A stretch of DNA of 64,000 nucleotides from JBCBGF01 sp038526915 (lineage in GTDB: Bacteria; Pseudomonadota; Alphaproteobacteria; Rhodobacterales; Rhodobacteraceae): the NCBI GenBank assembly GCA_038526915.1, contig JBCBGF010000002.1:124001-188000 (forward strand). Reading direction: 5' to 3'. Positions 25,675-33,262 of the stretch are shown piece by piece. The translations under genes were made by a program, and so were the position numbers. The notes beneath the pieces were generated by a model that worked only from the letters and a program-made list of their open reading frames with translations, did not search any database and had not been told where the DNA came from. Positions within the stretch are counted from its first letter, which is position 1. Each line of letters opens with the position of its first letter.

Positions 25675-25963
25675 CGTCAGTGACCGACCGTTTAGCAAGT
25701 TGGACTTCGCCCAATAGCGCAATCATAACGCGAACGTGTTTTAGCACCGAATAGGACGCATCCCCGAGTATACGGGTTGCTTCCAATTCACGTTCTTCAT
25801 CCACCAGGTATTCAACGGCCTTATGCGGTGCCGGTATTCCCCTTCCAGGCAATAGGCGCTGCAAATCGCGACTGCGATTATAGTCGCGCATTCCAAAGCG
25901 TGCGGCCCGGATTAATAGCGGTGGGCGGCGCAGTTTTGCAATAAGATCAATGGTTTTGGACAT
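25667..25963 (-). CDS. DUF6477 family protein
   Basis: 98-residue basic, helical protein resembling DUF6477, a family seen in Rhodobacteraceae with no known function. Landmarks are LIAKLRRPPLLIRAARFGMRDYNR near the N-terminus (key residues LRRPPLLIRAARFG) and LLGEVQLAKRSVTDAR at the end. No transmembrane segment or catalytic motif is visible. It is divergent from the DUF6456 gene across about 200 bases and its tail overlaps the mttB-like gene by eight bases. The name is from memory of the family and should be verified by a profile search. Confidence 0.72.
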   Translation of the reverse strand: MSKTIDLIAKLRRPPLLIRAARFGMRDYNRSRDLQRLLPGRGIPAPHKAVEYLVDEERELEATRILGDASYSVLKHVRVMIALLGEVQLAKRSVTDAR

Positions 25964-26164
25964 GTTGCCTCCGATTGCTTGATCGGAAAAGCAATTACAG
26001 GAGCGCTAAGTGGCGTTGCCTTTTGGAAAGGATCAGCGCGCGCCGCATACGTATTTCATTATCAAAATACCGAACGCGCCACACCGTACTCGCCATTAAC
26101 CTTCTAGAAATTTAATCAACTCTAGGTTGTTTGCTGTTTGGCGTAATTGGTTTGGGAGGGGGTT
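25964..26164. other. AT-richer divergent promoter region between DUF6477 and DUF6456
   Basis: About 200 bases with clearly lower GC than the genes around it. It holds an 8-base palindrome TTCTAGAA (26102-26109) and two TTAA words twelve bases apart (26097-26100 and 26113-26116), a spacing that does not fit the CtrA consensus of seven. No open frame. It probably contains both promoters; no regulator can be named. Confidence 0.5.
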
Positions 26165-27271
26165 GTGTATAGGGTGGAAACAATAGGATCCAATTCGGTC
26201 ACTCGAAATGGGATCCTCGCCGATATTTCCACTTATCTTGCCCACACGACATTCGGTGTTTCAATGCGCGAACTTGCGCGCGGCGACGGATGTCATCCTT
26301 CAACTGTTATGCGCCGGGTGCGCCGCGTCGAGAACAGGCGCGATGATCGTCTGATCGACGGCGCACTGTCCCAACTGTCGAGAAAACTGCCGAACCTGGC
26401 AACCGCACCATGCCGATCCGAGGAGGCCGCAAAAATGCTGCACACGATCCTACCCGATGAAACGGAATTGGAACACGAAGCGCTCCAGGCCTTGCGCCGA
26501 TTGGCCGAGCCGGGTGCGTGTCTTGCGCTTGCCGAGGGAATGGATAACGCCGTGGTTGTGCGCGATGGCCCCACAGGCGGCGCCCTGCGGACCGCCGTCG
26601 TGAAACGCAAGACGGCCGAGTTCATGGCGCTGCGCGACTGGATAGCGACAAGCGGACAGGCGCGGGTTCAGCGGTATCGTATTACAGCGCCAGGGCGTGC
26701 GGCCCTGAAACGACTTGTCGCCAGCGATGAAAGCCGTCGCGCGGGGCAGGGGCCAGCCTTTGCCAATCAGCATCGCGACTTTGGCGATCGCACCGTGGCC
26801 GACGATACCGGCAAACGTCGCCGGGTGCGCTATAACATGGCCGAAAGCCCGATTTTGGCCTTGTCGCGGCGGCGCGACAAGTCCGGTGAGCCATTCTTGA
26901 ACGATGCGCTCGTTGCTGCAGGTGAGCGGTTGCGTGAAGACTTTGAACTGGCGCAGATGGGGCCGAGGATCACGCAGAACTGGGAGAAATTCCTTACCGG
27001 TGGCGACCGTACACAGCTTGGTGGTGGATCCGAGTACTCGGGCGGGTCCGAGGGGGCCAAGCGGCGCGTGATGGAGGCGCTGACGGATCTTGGACCCGGC
27101 CTTGGCGATATTGCGCTGCGGTGCTGTTGTTTTCTGGAAGGGCTTGAGGCGACAGAGAAACAGATGGGATGGTCGGCACGCTCGGGTAAGATCGTGCTGC
27201 GCATTGCGCTTCAGAGACTGCATCAGCATTATGATGAGACGTCCGGCAGTGCTGATCGGTTGATCGGATAG
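26165..27271 (+). CDS. DUF6456 helix-turn-helix protein
   Basis: 368-residue protein with an N-terminal helix-turn-helix (about residues 28-60: HTTFGVSMRELARGDGCHPSTVMRRVRRVE, key residues SMRELARG and STVMRRVRR) and a C-terminal DUF6456 region that ends with DIALRCCCFLEGLEATEKQMGW and RIALQRLHQHYDE. These proteins are found in Rhodobacteraceae and related alphaproteobacteria; function is unknown but DNA binding is likely. The start is probably GTG 26165, four bases after GGAGG at 26156-26160; a TTG at 26147 adds six residues and lies before that site. It faces the DUF6477 gene, so the two may be regulated together. Confidence 0.8.
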   Translation: MYRVETIGSNSVTRNGILADISTYLAHTTFGVSMRELARGDGCHPSTVMRRVRRVENRRDDRLIDGALSQLSRKLPNLATAPCRSEEAAKMLHTILPDETELEHEALQALRRLAEPGACLALAEGMDNAVVVRDGPTGGALRTAVVKRKTAEFMALRDWIATSGQARVQRYRITAPGRAALKRLVASDESRRAGQGPAFANQHRDFGDRTVADDTGKRRRVRYNMAESPILALSRRRDKSGEPFLNDALVAAGERLREDFELAQMGPRITQNWEKFLTGGDRTQLGGGSEYSGGSEGAKRRVMEALTDLGPGLGDIALRCCCFLEGLEATEKQMGWSARSGKIVLRIALQRLHQHYDETSGSADRLIG

Positions 27272-27288
27272 GCAGCATCGTTTAAGCG

Positions 27289-27344
27289 CATAATCAGTAT
27301 TATGTTAATATAAGTGAAGTGTGCGGTTCCACAAAGCATTGTGG
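27289..27344. promoter_or_regulatory. Twin 6-4-6 palindromes upstream of aroQ-luxR
   Basis: CATAAT-CAGT-ATTATG (27289-27304) and CCACAA-AGCA-TTGTGG (27329-27344) are both perfect 16-base dyads with identical 6-4-6 geometry, with centres 40 bases apart, about 100-150 bases before the aroQ start. The sequence of the half-sites differs, so they may bind different factors. A LuxR-type regulator is encoded in the operon and autoregulation is a reasonable guess. The first, being AT-rich, could also serve as a weak terminator for the DUF6456 gene. Confidence 0.4.
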
Positions 27345-27441
27345 CGCCGTGTACCCATCCTAGGCCGTAACTCCCGCTGACACATGATTTTCTCGACACA
27401 TCGGTCGCCTCTCGTTACCACCGGTGCCAGGAGATCGCCCC

Positions 27442-27882
27442 ATGACGTCACTACTCGTTCTGCACGGCCCGAACCTCAACCTGCTTGGACGCAGAGAGCC
27501 CACCCTCTACGGGTCTGCGACAATGGCTGACGTCAACGCTTTGTGCGAAGACGTGGCCAAGGACGTGGGATGTACGCTGTCGTTCGCCCAATCCAACCAT
27601 GAAGGCGCGCTGGTCGACGCAATCCAAGGTGCTGTGGGTGTGCATGATGGCATCGTCCTGAATGCCGCGGCCTATACCCATACCTCGATCGCGTTGCGCG
27701 ACGCTATAGCGGCGACCGAGCTTCCCGTAGTTGAAGTTCATCTCTCAAATGTCCACGCGCGCGAGGATTTTCGGCATATCTCAATGATCACGCCGGTCTG
27801 CATCGGGGTTGTCTCCGGGTTTGGTGCCGAGAGTTATCCGTTGGCAATTCGCGCGTTGGCCGGGCACCTCACGGCGCGCTGA
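27442..27882 (+). CDS. aroQ: 3-dehydroquinate dehydratase, type II
   Basis: 146-residue dodecameric enzyme of the shikimate pathway, converting 3-dehydroquinate to 3-dehydroshikimate. Diagnostic motifs are LVLHGPNLNLLGRREPTLYG with the catalytic Tyr-containing lid, FAQSNHEGALVDAIQ, NAAAYTHTSIALRDA and VEVHLSNVHAREDFRH. The ATG at 27442 follows AGGAG by six bases; an ATG six codons upstream is out of ribosome-binding range. Its TGA overlaps the luxR ATG by one base (TGATG), so translation of luxR is coupled to aroQ. Confidence 0.96.
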   Translation: MTSLLVLHGPNLNLLGRREPTLYGSATMADVNALCEDVAKDVGCTLSFAQSNHEGALVDAIQGAVGVHDGIVLNAAAYTHTSIALRDAIAATELPVVEVHLSNVHAREDFRHISMITPVCIGVVSGFGAESYPLAIRALAGHLTAR

Positions 27883-28625
27883 TGCGCGACTTTGTGGAAC
27901 AGCTGCTTTCGGCGCAAACGGTCGATGACGTCTGGTCATGTCATACGGAGCGGATGAGCGCTTATGGCTTTGATAGGATGATCTATGGGCGGTCTTTCGG
28001 GACAGAAGCGTCTTCTGACGTGAATCTAGAAGACACATTTTTTCTCAGTAATTTACCAGACGATTATCAAGTGCGGTTTGAGGCGGACAGTCTTTATGCG
28101 CACTCGCCCATGGCAGCCTGGTCGGATCCAAAGCCTGGCATTCATATTCACGTTTGGGACGGATATCGAGCGTATGCGCCGGGTGCGCAGGCGCGCGATG
28201 CCGCATCGCTCAATCGCCATTTCGGCGTCGCTCAGGGATACACAATCACTTTTGGGGCTACCCCACCCTCTGGCAGCGCCGGGATTGTGTTGATCGCACG
28301 CAAGGGCCTCGATCAAGATGCAACGCAGGAAATCTGGGACCGTCACGGCGATACGATCGTGTTGATGAACCAGCTCGTCCACTTGCGGCTCTCCGGCCTT
28401 CCCAGGCCAGACAACGGTCGAACGCTGACCCAGCGGCAACGCGAAGTGCTAAGGTTGGTCGCCCGCGGATACTCTACTGCTGAGATTGCGACACGCCTGG
28501 AACTCAGCCGCGTAACCGTCGAGAAACACTTGGCATTGGCCCGGCAACAACTGGGCGCTGCGACAACGGTTCAAGCAGTTCTGAAGGCCGCGATAGAGTA
28601 CTACATCCTGCTCGATGACAATTAA
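27882..28625 (+). CDS. LuxR-type regulator (solo) with N-terminal sensor-like domain
   Basis: 247-residue protein. The N-terminal ~165 residues resemble an autoinducer-binding domain (YGFDRMIYGRSF, then DSLYAHSPMAAWSD, then HFGVAQGYTITFG), and the C-terminal ~65 residues are a LuxR helix-turn-helix (LTQRQREVLRLVARGYSTAEIATRLELSRVTVEKHL, key residues LTQRQREVL and STAEIATRLELSRVTVEKH). No luxI-type synthase lies in the window, so it is a solo as far as can be seen. It is translationally coupled to aroQ. Ligand unknown: acyl-homoserine lactone or an aromatic metabolite connected with shikimate synthesis are both speculative. Its stop codon lies in a perfect CtrA-box sequence. Confidence 0.87.
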   Translation: MRDFVEQLLSAQTVDDVWSCHTERMSAYGFDRMIYGRSFGTEASSDVNLEDTFFLSNLPDDYQVRFEADSLYAHSPMAAWSDPKPGIHIHVWDGYRAYAPGAQARDAASLNRHFGVAQGYTITFGATPPSGSAGIVLIARKGLDQDATQEIWDRHGDTIVLMNQLVHLRLSGLPRPDNGRTLTQRQREVLRLVARGYSTAEIATRLELSRVTVEKHLALARQQLGAATTVQAVLKAAIEYYILLDDN

Positions 28626-28636
28626 CGCTCTTTTAA
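28622..28636 (+). promoter_or_regulatory. Perfect CtrA-box match, followed by a palindrome
   Basis: TTAA-CGCTCTT-TTAA at 28622-28636 fits the CtrA consensus TTAA-N7-TTAA exactly and is followed by AC as in good sites. Five bases on, TGCAATCGATTGCA (28642-28655) is a perfect 14-base palindrome. The box overlaps the luxR stop codon, so it should act on something downstream, such as the 28660-28920 locus. CtrA itself is encoded in this window. Confidence 0.55.
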
Positions 28637-28639
28637 CGC

Positions 28640-28920
28640 GCTGCAATCGATTGCAAAGCCGCGGGTAAGGAAATCCATACTTTTGCGGTGAATGCGAACG
28701 CGGCACTCTCAAACCGTTCCGTGAGTGGTGGCATTAAAGCTAGGGAACAGCCTGTTGGTCAGCCCGTGATTGTCGGGCAGGATTTGCAGGGTGCCGGTCT
28801 GGTCGGAGTATTGCGTTCGACGGGCCGGCAGCATTAGCGGCGCATGTACTTATGTCCCGTCGTAAGGCTACGTGTTGTCGCGGTGTTGCGGCGCGTTCTT
28901 ATGAGCGCGCCGCTTTTTTT
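28640..28920 (+). ncRNA. Candidate small RNA or small-protein transcript
   Basis: Between luxR and the convergent tsf there are about 300 bases with no recognised gene but with a strong rightward terminator at the end. Features along it: possible stems GCCCG/CGGGC (28762-28778) and TGCCGGTC/GGCCGGCA (28792-28830, one G-U pair), then the terminator at 28888-28920. A 49-codon frame starting at GTG 28688 and ending 28837 exists, but it lacks a properly spaced ribosome-binding site and its third-position GC is lower than in neighbouring genes, so it is less likely than an RNA. A CtrA-box sits at the upstream end. It could also be the 3' UTR of luxR. Confidence 0.4.
28888..28920 (+). terminator. 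Intrinsic terminator, rightward
   Basis: GCGGCGCG (28888-28895) and CGCGCCGC (28906-28913) form a perfect 8-bp stem with a 10-base loop, followed by seven Ts. Read leftwards it has no U-tract, so it does not serve tsf; it ends a rightward transcript. Confidence 0.85.
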
Positions 28921-28929
28921 GCGGTAACG

Positions 28930-29805
28930 CTAGCCTTGGGCGGCTTTTGCGACTTCAGCCGCAAAGTCTTCCTTCTCGACCTCAATCCCCTCGCCCACTT
29001 CCAGACGCGCGAAACCGGTGATCTCGATGCCGGCTTCCTTGGCCGCAGCCGCAACCGTCAGGTCCGGGTTCACCACGAAAGACTGGTTCAGCAAGGTGAC
29101 TTCCGAGAAGTACTTTTTCATCCGACCAACGATCATCTTTTCGATCACCGCATCCGGCTTGCCGCTTTCGCGGGCCTGTTCGGTCAGAACCTGCTTTTCA
29201 CGGGCGACCAGCGTCGGGTCCAGATCGTCTTCGCTGAGCGATGCGGGGTTGATCGCGGCGATGTGCATCGCAACTTGGCGTGCGGTGGCCGCATCGTCGC
29301 CATTGAAGGCCACCAGAACGCCGATCTGGCCCATGCCATCCGTTGCAGCATTGTGAACGTATGACACGACATTGCCGCCCTCGAGCGTGGTCATGCGGCG
29401 CAACGACATGTTTTCGCCGATGGTCGCGATCTTGTCCGTGATCGTCTCAGCAACGGTCTTGCCGCCCAGGTCCGCGGTGGCTAACGCTTCGACGCTGTCC
29501 ACACCGGTTGCGGCCTTGGCGATGGCCGCAACCATTTCCTGGAATTCGGCATTCTTGGCCACGAAATCGGTTTCCGAATTCACTTCGACGGCCACGCCCT
29601 TGCTGCCATCCACCGTCACGGCGACGAGGCCTTCGGCCGCGGTCCGGCCCGATTTCTTGGCAGCCTTTGCCAAGCCCTTGGTGCGCAACCAGTCCACGGC
29701 GGCTTCCATATCGCCCGCCGCTTCGGTCAGGGCTTTCTTCGCGTCCATCATGCCCGCGCCGGTCTTGTCGCGAAGCTCTTTTACGAGTGCAGCGGTGATT
29801 GCCAT
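28930..29805 (-). CDS. tsf: Elongation factor Ts
   Basis: Guanine-nucleotide exchange factor for EF-Tu. The 291-residue protein starts with MAITAALVKELRDKTGAGMMDAKKAL, the N-terminal UBA-like domain that contacts EF-Tu, and has the TDFVAKN motif that displaces Mg2+ from EF-Tu. Length and order are normal. It follows rpsB by 77 bases on the same strand, the near-universal rpsB-tsf arrangement. The ATG at 29805 follows a GGAGAG ribosome-binding site. The nearby terminator points the other way, so tsf transcription may end at an unseen or rho-dependent site. Confidence 0.98.
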   Translation of the reverse strand: MAITAALVKELRDKTGAGMMDAKKALTEAAGDMEAAVDWLRTKGLAKAAKKSGRTAAEGLVAVTVDGSKGVAVEVNSETDFVAKNAEFQEMVAAIAKAATGVDSVEALATADLGGKTVAETITDKIATIGENMSLRRMTTLEGGNVVSYVHNAATDGMGQIGVLVAFNGDDAATARQVAMHIAAINPASLSEDDLDPTLVAREKQVLTEQARESGKPDAVIEKMIVGRMKKYFSEVTLLNQSFVVNPDLTVAAAAKEAGIEITGFARLEVGEGIEVEKEDFAAEVAKAAQG

Positions 29806-29882
29806 CTCGGCTCTCCTCAGCTCATAGGTATCGGATCAGGCGCGGGTCTATCCCGCGCCCTGTGTCAGTTCTGTGACGCGGT

Positions 29883-30728
29883 TCAGCTTTCCGCCGGCGC
29901 GTCCTCTGCTTTTGGTTCTTCAGCAGGTGCCTCTTCGGCCGGGGCGTCAGTAGGTGCGGCTTCTGCAACCGCTTCTTCAGCCACGGCCTCTTCGACCGTG
30001 CCTTCGGCCAGGGCACCCACATCAACGCCAGCGGCGCCCAGCTGCGCGCTCATTCCGTCAAGCGCTGCACGCGCGGCCAGATCGCAGTAAAGCGCGATGG
30101 CACGGGCGGCGTCGTCATTGCCGGGGATGATGTAGTCCACGCCGTCGGGCGAGCAGTTGGTGTCGACGACGGCAACCACGGGGATGCCCAGTTTCTTGGC
30201 CTCGGCGATGGCCAGGTCTTCCTTGTTCACGTCGATGACGAACAAAAGATCCGGCACACCGCCCATTTCGCGGATCCCGCCAAGCGAGGCCTGCAGCTTG
30301 GCCTGGTCACGCTCCATACCCAGACGCTCTTTCTTGGTCAGGCCGTCAAAGCCTTCGGCCATCTGTTCGTCGATCGCCTTCAGGCGGTTGATCGACTGGC
30401 TGACGGTCTTCCAGTTGGTGAGCGTGCCGCCTAGCCAACGGTGGTTCATATAATACTGCGCGCACTTCTCAGCCGCCTCTGCGATCGGGCGCTGCGCCTG
30501 ACGCTTGGTGCCGACAAACAGGATGCGGCCGTTCTTCGCGACCGTTTCACGGATAACGTTGAGCGCGGCGTCCAGCATAGGGACGGTCTGGGTGAGGTCG
30601 AGGATGTGAATGCCATTCCGGTCGCCATAGATGAACTCCTGCATACGCGGGTTCCATCGCTGGGTCTGGTGGCCAAAGTGAACGCCCGCTTCAAGAAGCT
30701 GACGCATGGAGAAATCAGGCAGTGCCAT
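29883..30728 (-). CDS. rpsB: 30S ribosomal protein S2
   Basis: 281-residue S2. The core is standard: FSMRQLLEAGVHFGHQTQRWNPRM, YIYGDRNGIHILDL-like FIYGDRNGIHILDLTQT, and AIAEAKKLGIPVVAVVDTNCSPDGVDY with the conserved N and D. The last ~45 residues form an Ala/Glu/Pro-rich tail (EEAVAEAAPTDAPAEEAPAE...), longer than in E. coli and common in Rhodobacteraceae. First gene of the rpsB-tsf operon, reading away from the cupin gene. An AAAGGA ribosome-binding site is present nine bases before ATG 30728. Confidence 0.98.
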   Translation of the reverse strand: MALPDFSMRQLLEAGVHFGHQTQRWNPRMQEFIYGDRNGIHILDLTQTVPMLDAALNVIRETVAKNGRILFVGTKRQAQRPIAEAAEKCAQYYMNHRWLGGTLTNWKTVSQSINRLKAIDEQMAEGFDGLTKKERLGMERDQAKLQASLGGIREMGGVPDLLFVIDVNKEDLAIAEAKKLGIPVVAVVDTNCSPDGVDYIIPGNDDAARAIALYCDLAARAALDGMSAQLGAAGVDVGALAEGTVEEAVAEEAVAEAAPTDAPAEEAPAEEPKAEDAPAES

Positions 30729-30850
30729 GCACGTATCCTTTCCGGTTTATGCCTCGGCGGGACGTCAGAGCAGTTGCTCAACCGGCGGACCCACGGGGAT
30801 GTCTCCCCCGCAAGGCCCAAGCCCCGCCTGTGAAGTGAGCGCGCGTATAG
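30729..30850 (-). promoter_or_regulatory. Structured 5' leader of rpsB
   Basis: The region upstream of rpsB contains a GAGC/GCTC hairpin (30768-30779) and a CGGGG/CCCCG hairpin (30794-30810) close to the start codon. rpsB leaders are autoregulated by S2 in several bacteria, so a feedback element is plausible, but no known consensus was recognised. Confidence 0.3.
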
Positions 30851-30936
30851 GGGATGGAACGGCACTTGGCAAGTCCGCGCTTGGCACCCCCCGCCCTGCC
30901 CGCTAGCGTGTTGAAAAACGTGTTTGGAGAGCGCCC

Positions 30937-31272
30937 ATGGACCTGCCCGATTTCATCAAAACCATGCCAGCGCTGGATATCCCGTTTCCAGACGATGTGG
31001 TGAGCACAAATGCGATACGGTCAAAGGCGGGGCTGATGGTCCTTTTCACCTTCCATAAAGACGTCACCCTGCCCCCGCATGCCCATGAAGGCCAATGGGG
31101 AACGGTTCTCTTCGGCTCACTGGACCTGACCATGAACGGCGAAACCCGCACCTATGGGCCCGGCGAAAGCTACAATATCCCGGCAGGCACCGAACACGCC
31201 GCCACAGTCCCTGCGGGCACCGTAGCGCTCGACATCTTCGAAGAACCCGACCGCTACCCGTTCCGGGCCTGA
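30937..31272 (+). CDS. Small cupin-domain protein
   Basis: 111-residue single cupin (jelly-roll) protein. The first cupin motif is seen as TLPPHAHEGQWGTVLFGSLDLTMNG with metal-ligand candidates His-His-Glu, and the second as YNIPAGTEHAATVPAG with the last His. Substrate unknown; small cupins of this type include isomerases, dioxygenases and binding proteins. ATG 30937 follows TTGGAGAGCG, a good ribosome-binding site. It is divergent from rpsB across about 200 bases and separated from the pseudouridine genes by an intergenic repeat. Confidence 0.82.
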   Translation: MDLPDFIKTMPALDIPFPDDVVSTNAIRSKAGLMVLFTFHKDVTLPPHAHEGQWGTVLFGSLDLTMNGETRTYGPGESYNIPAGTEHAATVPAGTVALDIFEEPDRYPFRA

Positions 31273-31274
31273 TC

Positions 31275-31331
31275 TCTTTGGTCGGGAAAGTATCCCGGGG
31301 GAGCGCCGCAGGCGTGGGGGCAGCGCCCCCC
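31275..31331 (+). repeat. Intergenic repeat, copy A
   Basis: Starts TCTTTGGTCGGGAAAG, continues with TATCCCGGGGGAG and ends in the dyad GGGGGCAGCGCCCCC. The same GGAAA-TATCC core with flanking GGGGG/CCCCC dyad occurs at 50845-50904 and twice at 60726-60814. Located between the cupin gene and the pfkB-type gene, where it may act as a terminator for the former. Confidence 0.7.
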
Positions 31332-31379
31332 TTGCGCTGCGCCTGAATACGCCCGACAACACTGGCGCGGAGGCGGTGC

Positions 31380-32273
31380 ATGGGCCAGACACCAGACATT
31401 CTTTGTATCGGATCGGTCCTGTGGGACGTGATCGGGCGGGCCAATGCGGTCATGCGCGTGGGCTCTGACGTGCCGGGGCGGATCACGCGCTTGCCGGGGG
31501 GCGTGGCAATGAACATCGCCATGACATTCCGGCGCTTTCACCTGACGCCCGCGCTGTTGACGGCCATCGGGCGCGATGCCGAGGGTCAGGAATTGCTCGC
31601 CGCTTGCAAGCAAATGGGTATGATCACCGATCATGTCTATCTGTCCGAGGATCTGCCAACGGATCGCTATACGGCCGTGGAAGGCGCAAACGGGCTGATT
31701 GCAGCCATCGCGGATGCGCATTCGCTTGAGGCCGCCGGGGCCCGCATCCTGGGCCCACTTTTGGACGGGCGGTTGGGCAGCGAAGCAGCACCTTATGGCG
31801 GGATGATCGCGCTGGACGGTAACTTGACCAAGGCGCTTCTGACAGACATCGCGGAAAAGCCCGCATTTCGTGCCGCTGACCTGCGCGTGGCACCCGCCTC
31901 GCCCGGCAAGGCCGAACGTCTGGCCCCCCTTATCGATTGCGCGAACGCGACGCTTTACGTGAACCTCGAAGAGGCTGGGTATCTGTTGAACGAGCGCCCC
32001 CAGACGTCGAGCGAGGCGGCCCGCGCGCTGCAGGCCCGAGGGGCAGCGCGTATCCTCGTCACGGATGGCGGGCGCGAGGCAGCGGATGCAGGGCCACATG
32101 GTATTGTCACCGCCTGCCCGCCTGAGGTTCTGGTCACCCGCGTGACCGGAGCGGGCGATACCTTCATGGCCGCCCACATCGCGGCGGAGCGTGGCGGGGC
32201 TGACCCCCAGGCGGCGTTGACCCGCGCGTTGGATGCGGCGGCAACCTATGTGTCGGGAGAAGTGCCCAGATGA
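31380..32273 (+). CDS. psuK: PfkB-family kinase, probable pseudouridine kinase
   Basis: 297-residue ribokinase-fold protein. The N-terminal block LCIGSVLWDVIGRA and the C-terminal signature TRVTGAGDTFMAAH with catalytic Asp in GAGD identify the PfkB family. The stop overlaps the psuG start by four bases (ATGA), which strongly suggests that it phosphorylates pseudouridine to give the substrate for PsuG in pseudouridine breakdown. ATG 31380 follows GGAGGCGG. By sequence alone it could be another sugar or nucleoside kinase; context decides the name. Confidence 0.85.
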   Translation: MGQTPDILCIGSVLWDVIGRANAVMRVGSDVPGRITRLPGGVAMNIAMTFRRFHLTPALLTAIGRDAEGQELLAACKQMGMITDHVYLSEDLPTDRYTAVEGANGLIAAIADAHSLEAAGARILGPLLDGRLGSEAAPYGGMIALDGNLTKALLTDIAEKPAFRAADLRVAPASPGKAERLAPLIDCANATLYVNLEEAGYLLNERPQTSSEAARALQARGAARILVTDGGREAADAGPHGIVTACPPEVLVTRVTGAGDTFMAAHIAAERGGADPQAALTRALDAAATYVSGEVPR

Positions 32274-33187
32274 CCGTCTACACCCCATCGCCTGAGGTGG
32301 CCGACGCCTTGGCCAACAACGAACCGGTCGTCGCGCTGGAATCGACGATCATCACCCATGGGATGCCCTGGCCCCGGAACCTTGAGACCGCGCGCGCGGT
32401 AGAAGACAAGGTCCGCCAGCACGGGGCCACCCCCGCCACGATCGCTGTGATCGACGGGACCCTGCATGTCGGCCTCGATGACGCGGCGCTGGAGGCGCTG
32501 GCGCAGGCCGACGACGTGGCAAAGCTCTCGCGCGCCGATCTGGCCGTGTGCATGGCCCAAGGCGGCACCGGTGCGACAACGGTTGCGGCAACAATGATCG
32601 CGGCGGCGCAGGCCGGGATTGATGTCTTTGCGACCGGCGGGATTGGTGGCGTGCATCGGGGCGCAGAGATGAGCTTTGATATCTCGGCGGATCTGCAGGA
32701 ACTGGCGCTGACGCCGGTGACGGTTGTGGCGGCGGGGGCAAAGGCGATCCTTGATCTGCCAAAAACGCTTGAGGTGTTGGAGACACTCGGGGTGCCGGTG
32801 ATCGCTGTGGGCCAGGACGCCCTGCCCGCCTTCTGGTCGCGCGATTCAGGACTGCGCGCACCGCTGCGCATGGATACGCCCGCCGAACTTGCGGCGTCGC
32901 ACCTGGCGCGCAGTGCCTTGGGCCTTCGCGGCGGTCAATTGGTCACGAACCCGATCCCGGCGGAGGACGAGATCCCCGCCGATGACCTCGCCCCCCTGAT
33001 CGCGCAGGCCACAGCCGAAGCCAACGCTGCGGGTGTCACAGCCAAGGCGGTCACGCCGTTTCTGCTGCAACGGATCTTTGAGCTGACGGACGGACGCTCG
33101 CTCGAGGCCAATATTGCGCTGGTGCTTAACAATGCCGCACTTGCCGCGGAACTTGCGGGGGAAATCGTGCGGTTGCGGGATCATTAG
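32270..33187 (+). CDS. psuG: Pseudouridine-5'-phosphate glycosidase
   Basis: 305-residue PsuG family enzyme that splits the C-glycosidic bond of pseudouridine 5'-phosphate to ribose 5-phosphate and uracil. Seen: VALESTIITHGMPWPRNLETA with the conserved catalytic Glu, GTTVAATM-like GATTVAATMIAA, FATGGIGGVHRGA with the residue region that binds phosphate, VVAAGAKAILDLPKTLEVLET containing the catalytic Lys, and NPIPAEDEIP. Length is normal. Partner of the overlapping kinase gene; together they form a pseudouridine recycling operon. No transporter gene is adjacent. Confidence 0.95.
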   Translation: MTVYTPSPEVADALANNEPVVALESTIITHGMPWPRNLETARAVEDKVRQHGATPATIAVIDGTLHVGLDDAALEALAQADDVAKLSRADLAVCMAQGGTGATTVAATMIAAAQAGIDVFATGGIGGVHRGAEMSFDISADLQELALTPVTVVAAGAKAILDLPKTLEVLETLGVPVIAVGQDALPAFWSRDSGLRAPLRMDTPAELAASHLARSALGLRGGQLVTNPIPAEDEIPADDLAPLIAQATAEANAAGVTAKAVTPFLLQRIFELTDGRSLEANIALVLNNAALAAELAGEIVRLRDH

Positions 33188-33262
33188 CCGCACAGGACAC
33201 CGGCGCCCATTGTTGTTTTCAAGAAGACACCCTACCTTCCAAGTGTTGCCCGGGAAGACTGA

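Noticed and set aside
26097..26116. Two TTAA words as a CtrA box upstream of DUF6456
   Set aside because: They are separated by twelve bases, not the seven needed.
28688..28837. 49-codon frame (GTG start) within the candidate RNA locus
   Set aside because: No well-spaced ribosome-binding site and lower third-position GC than real genes here; kept only as an alternative explanation of the locus.
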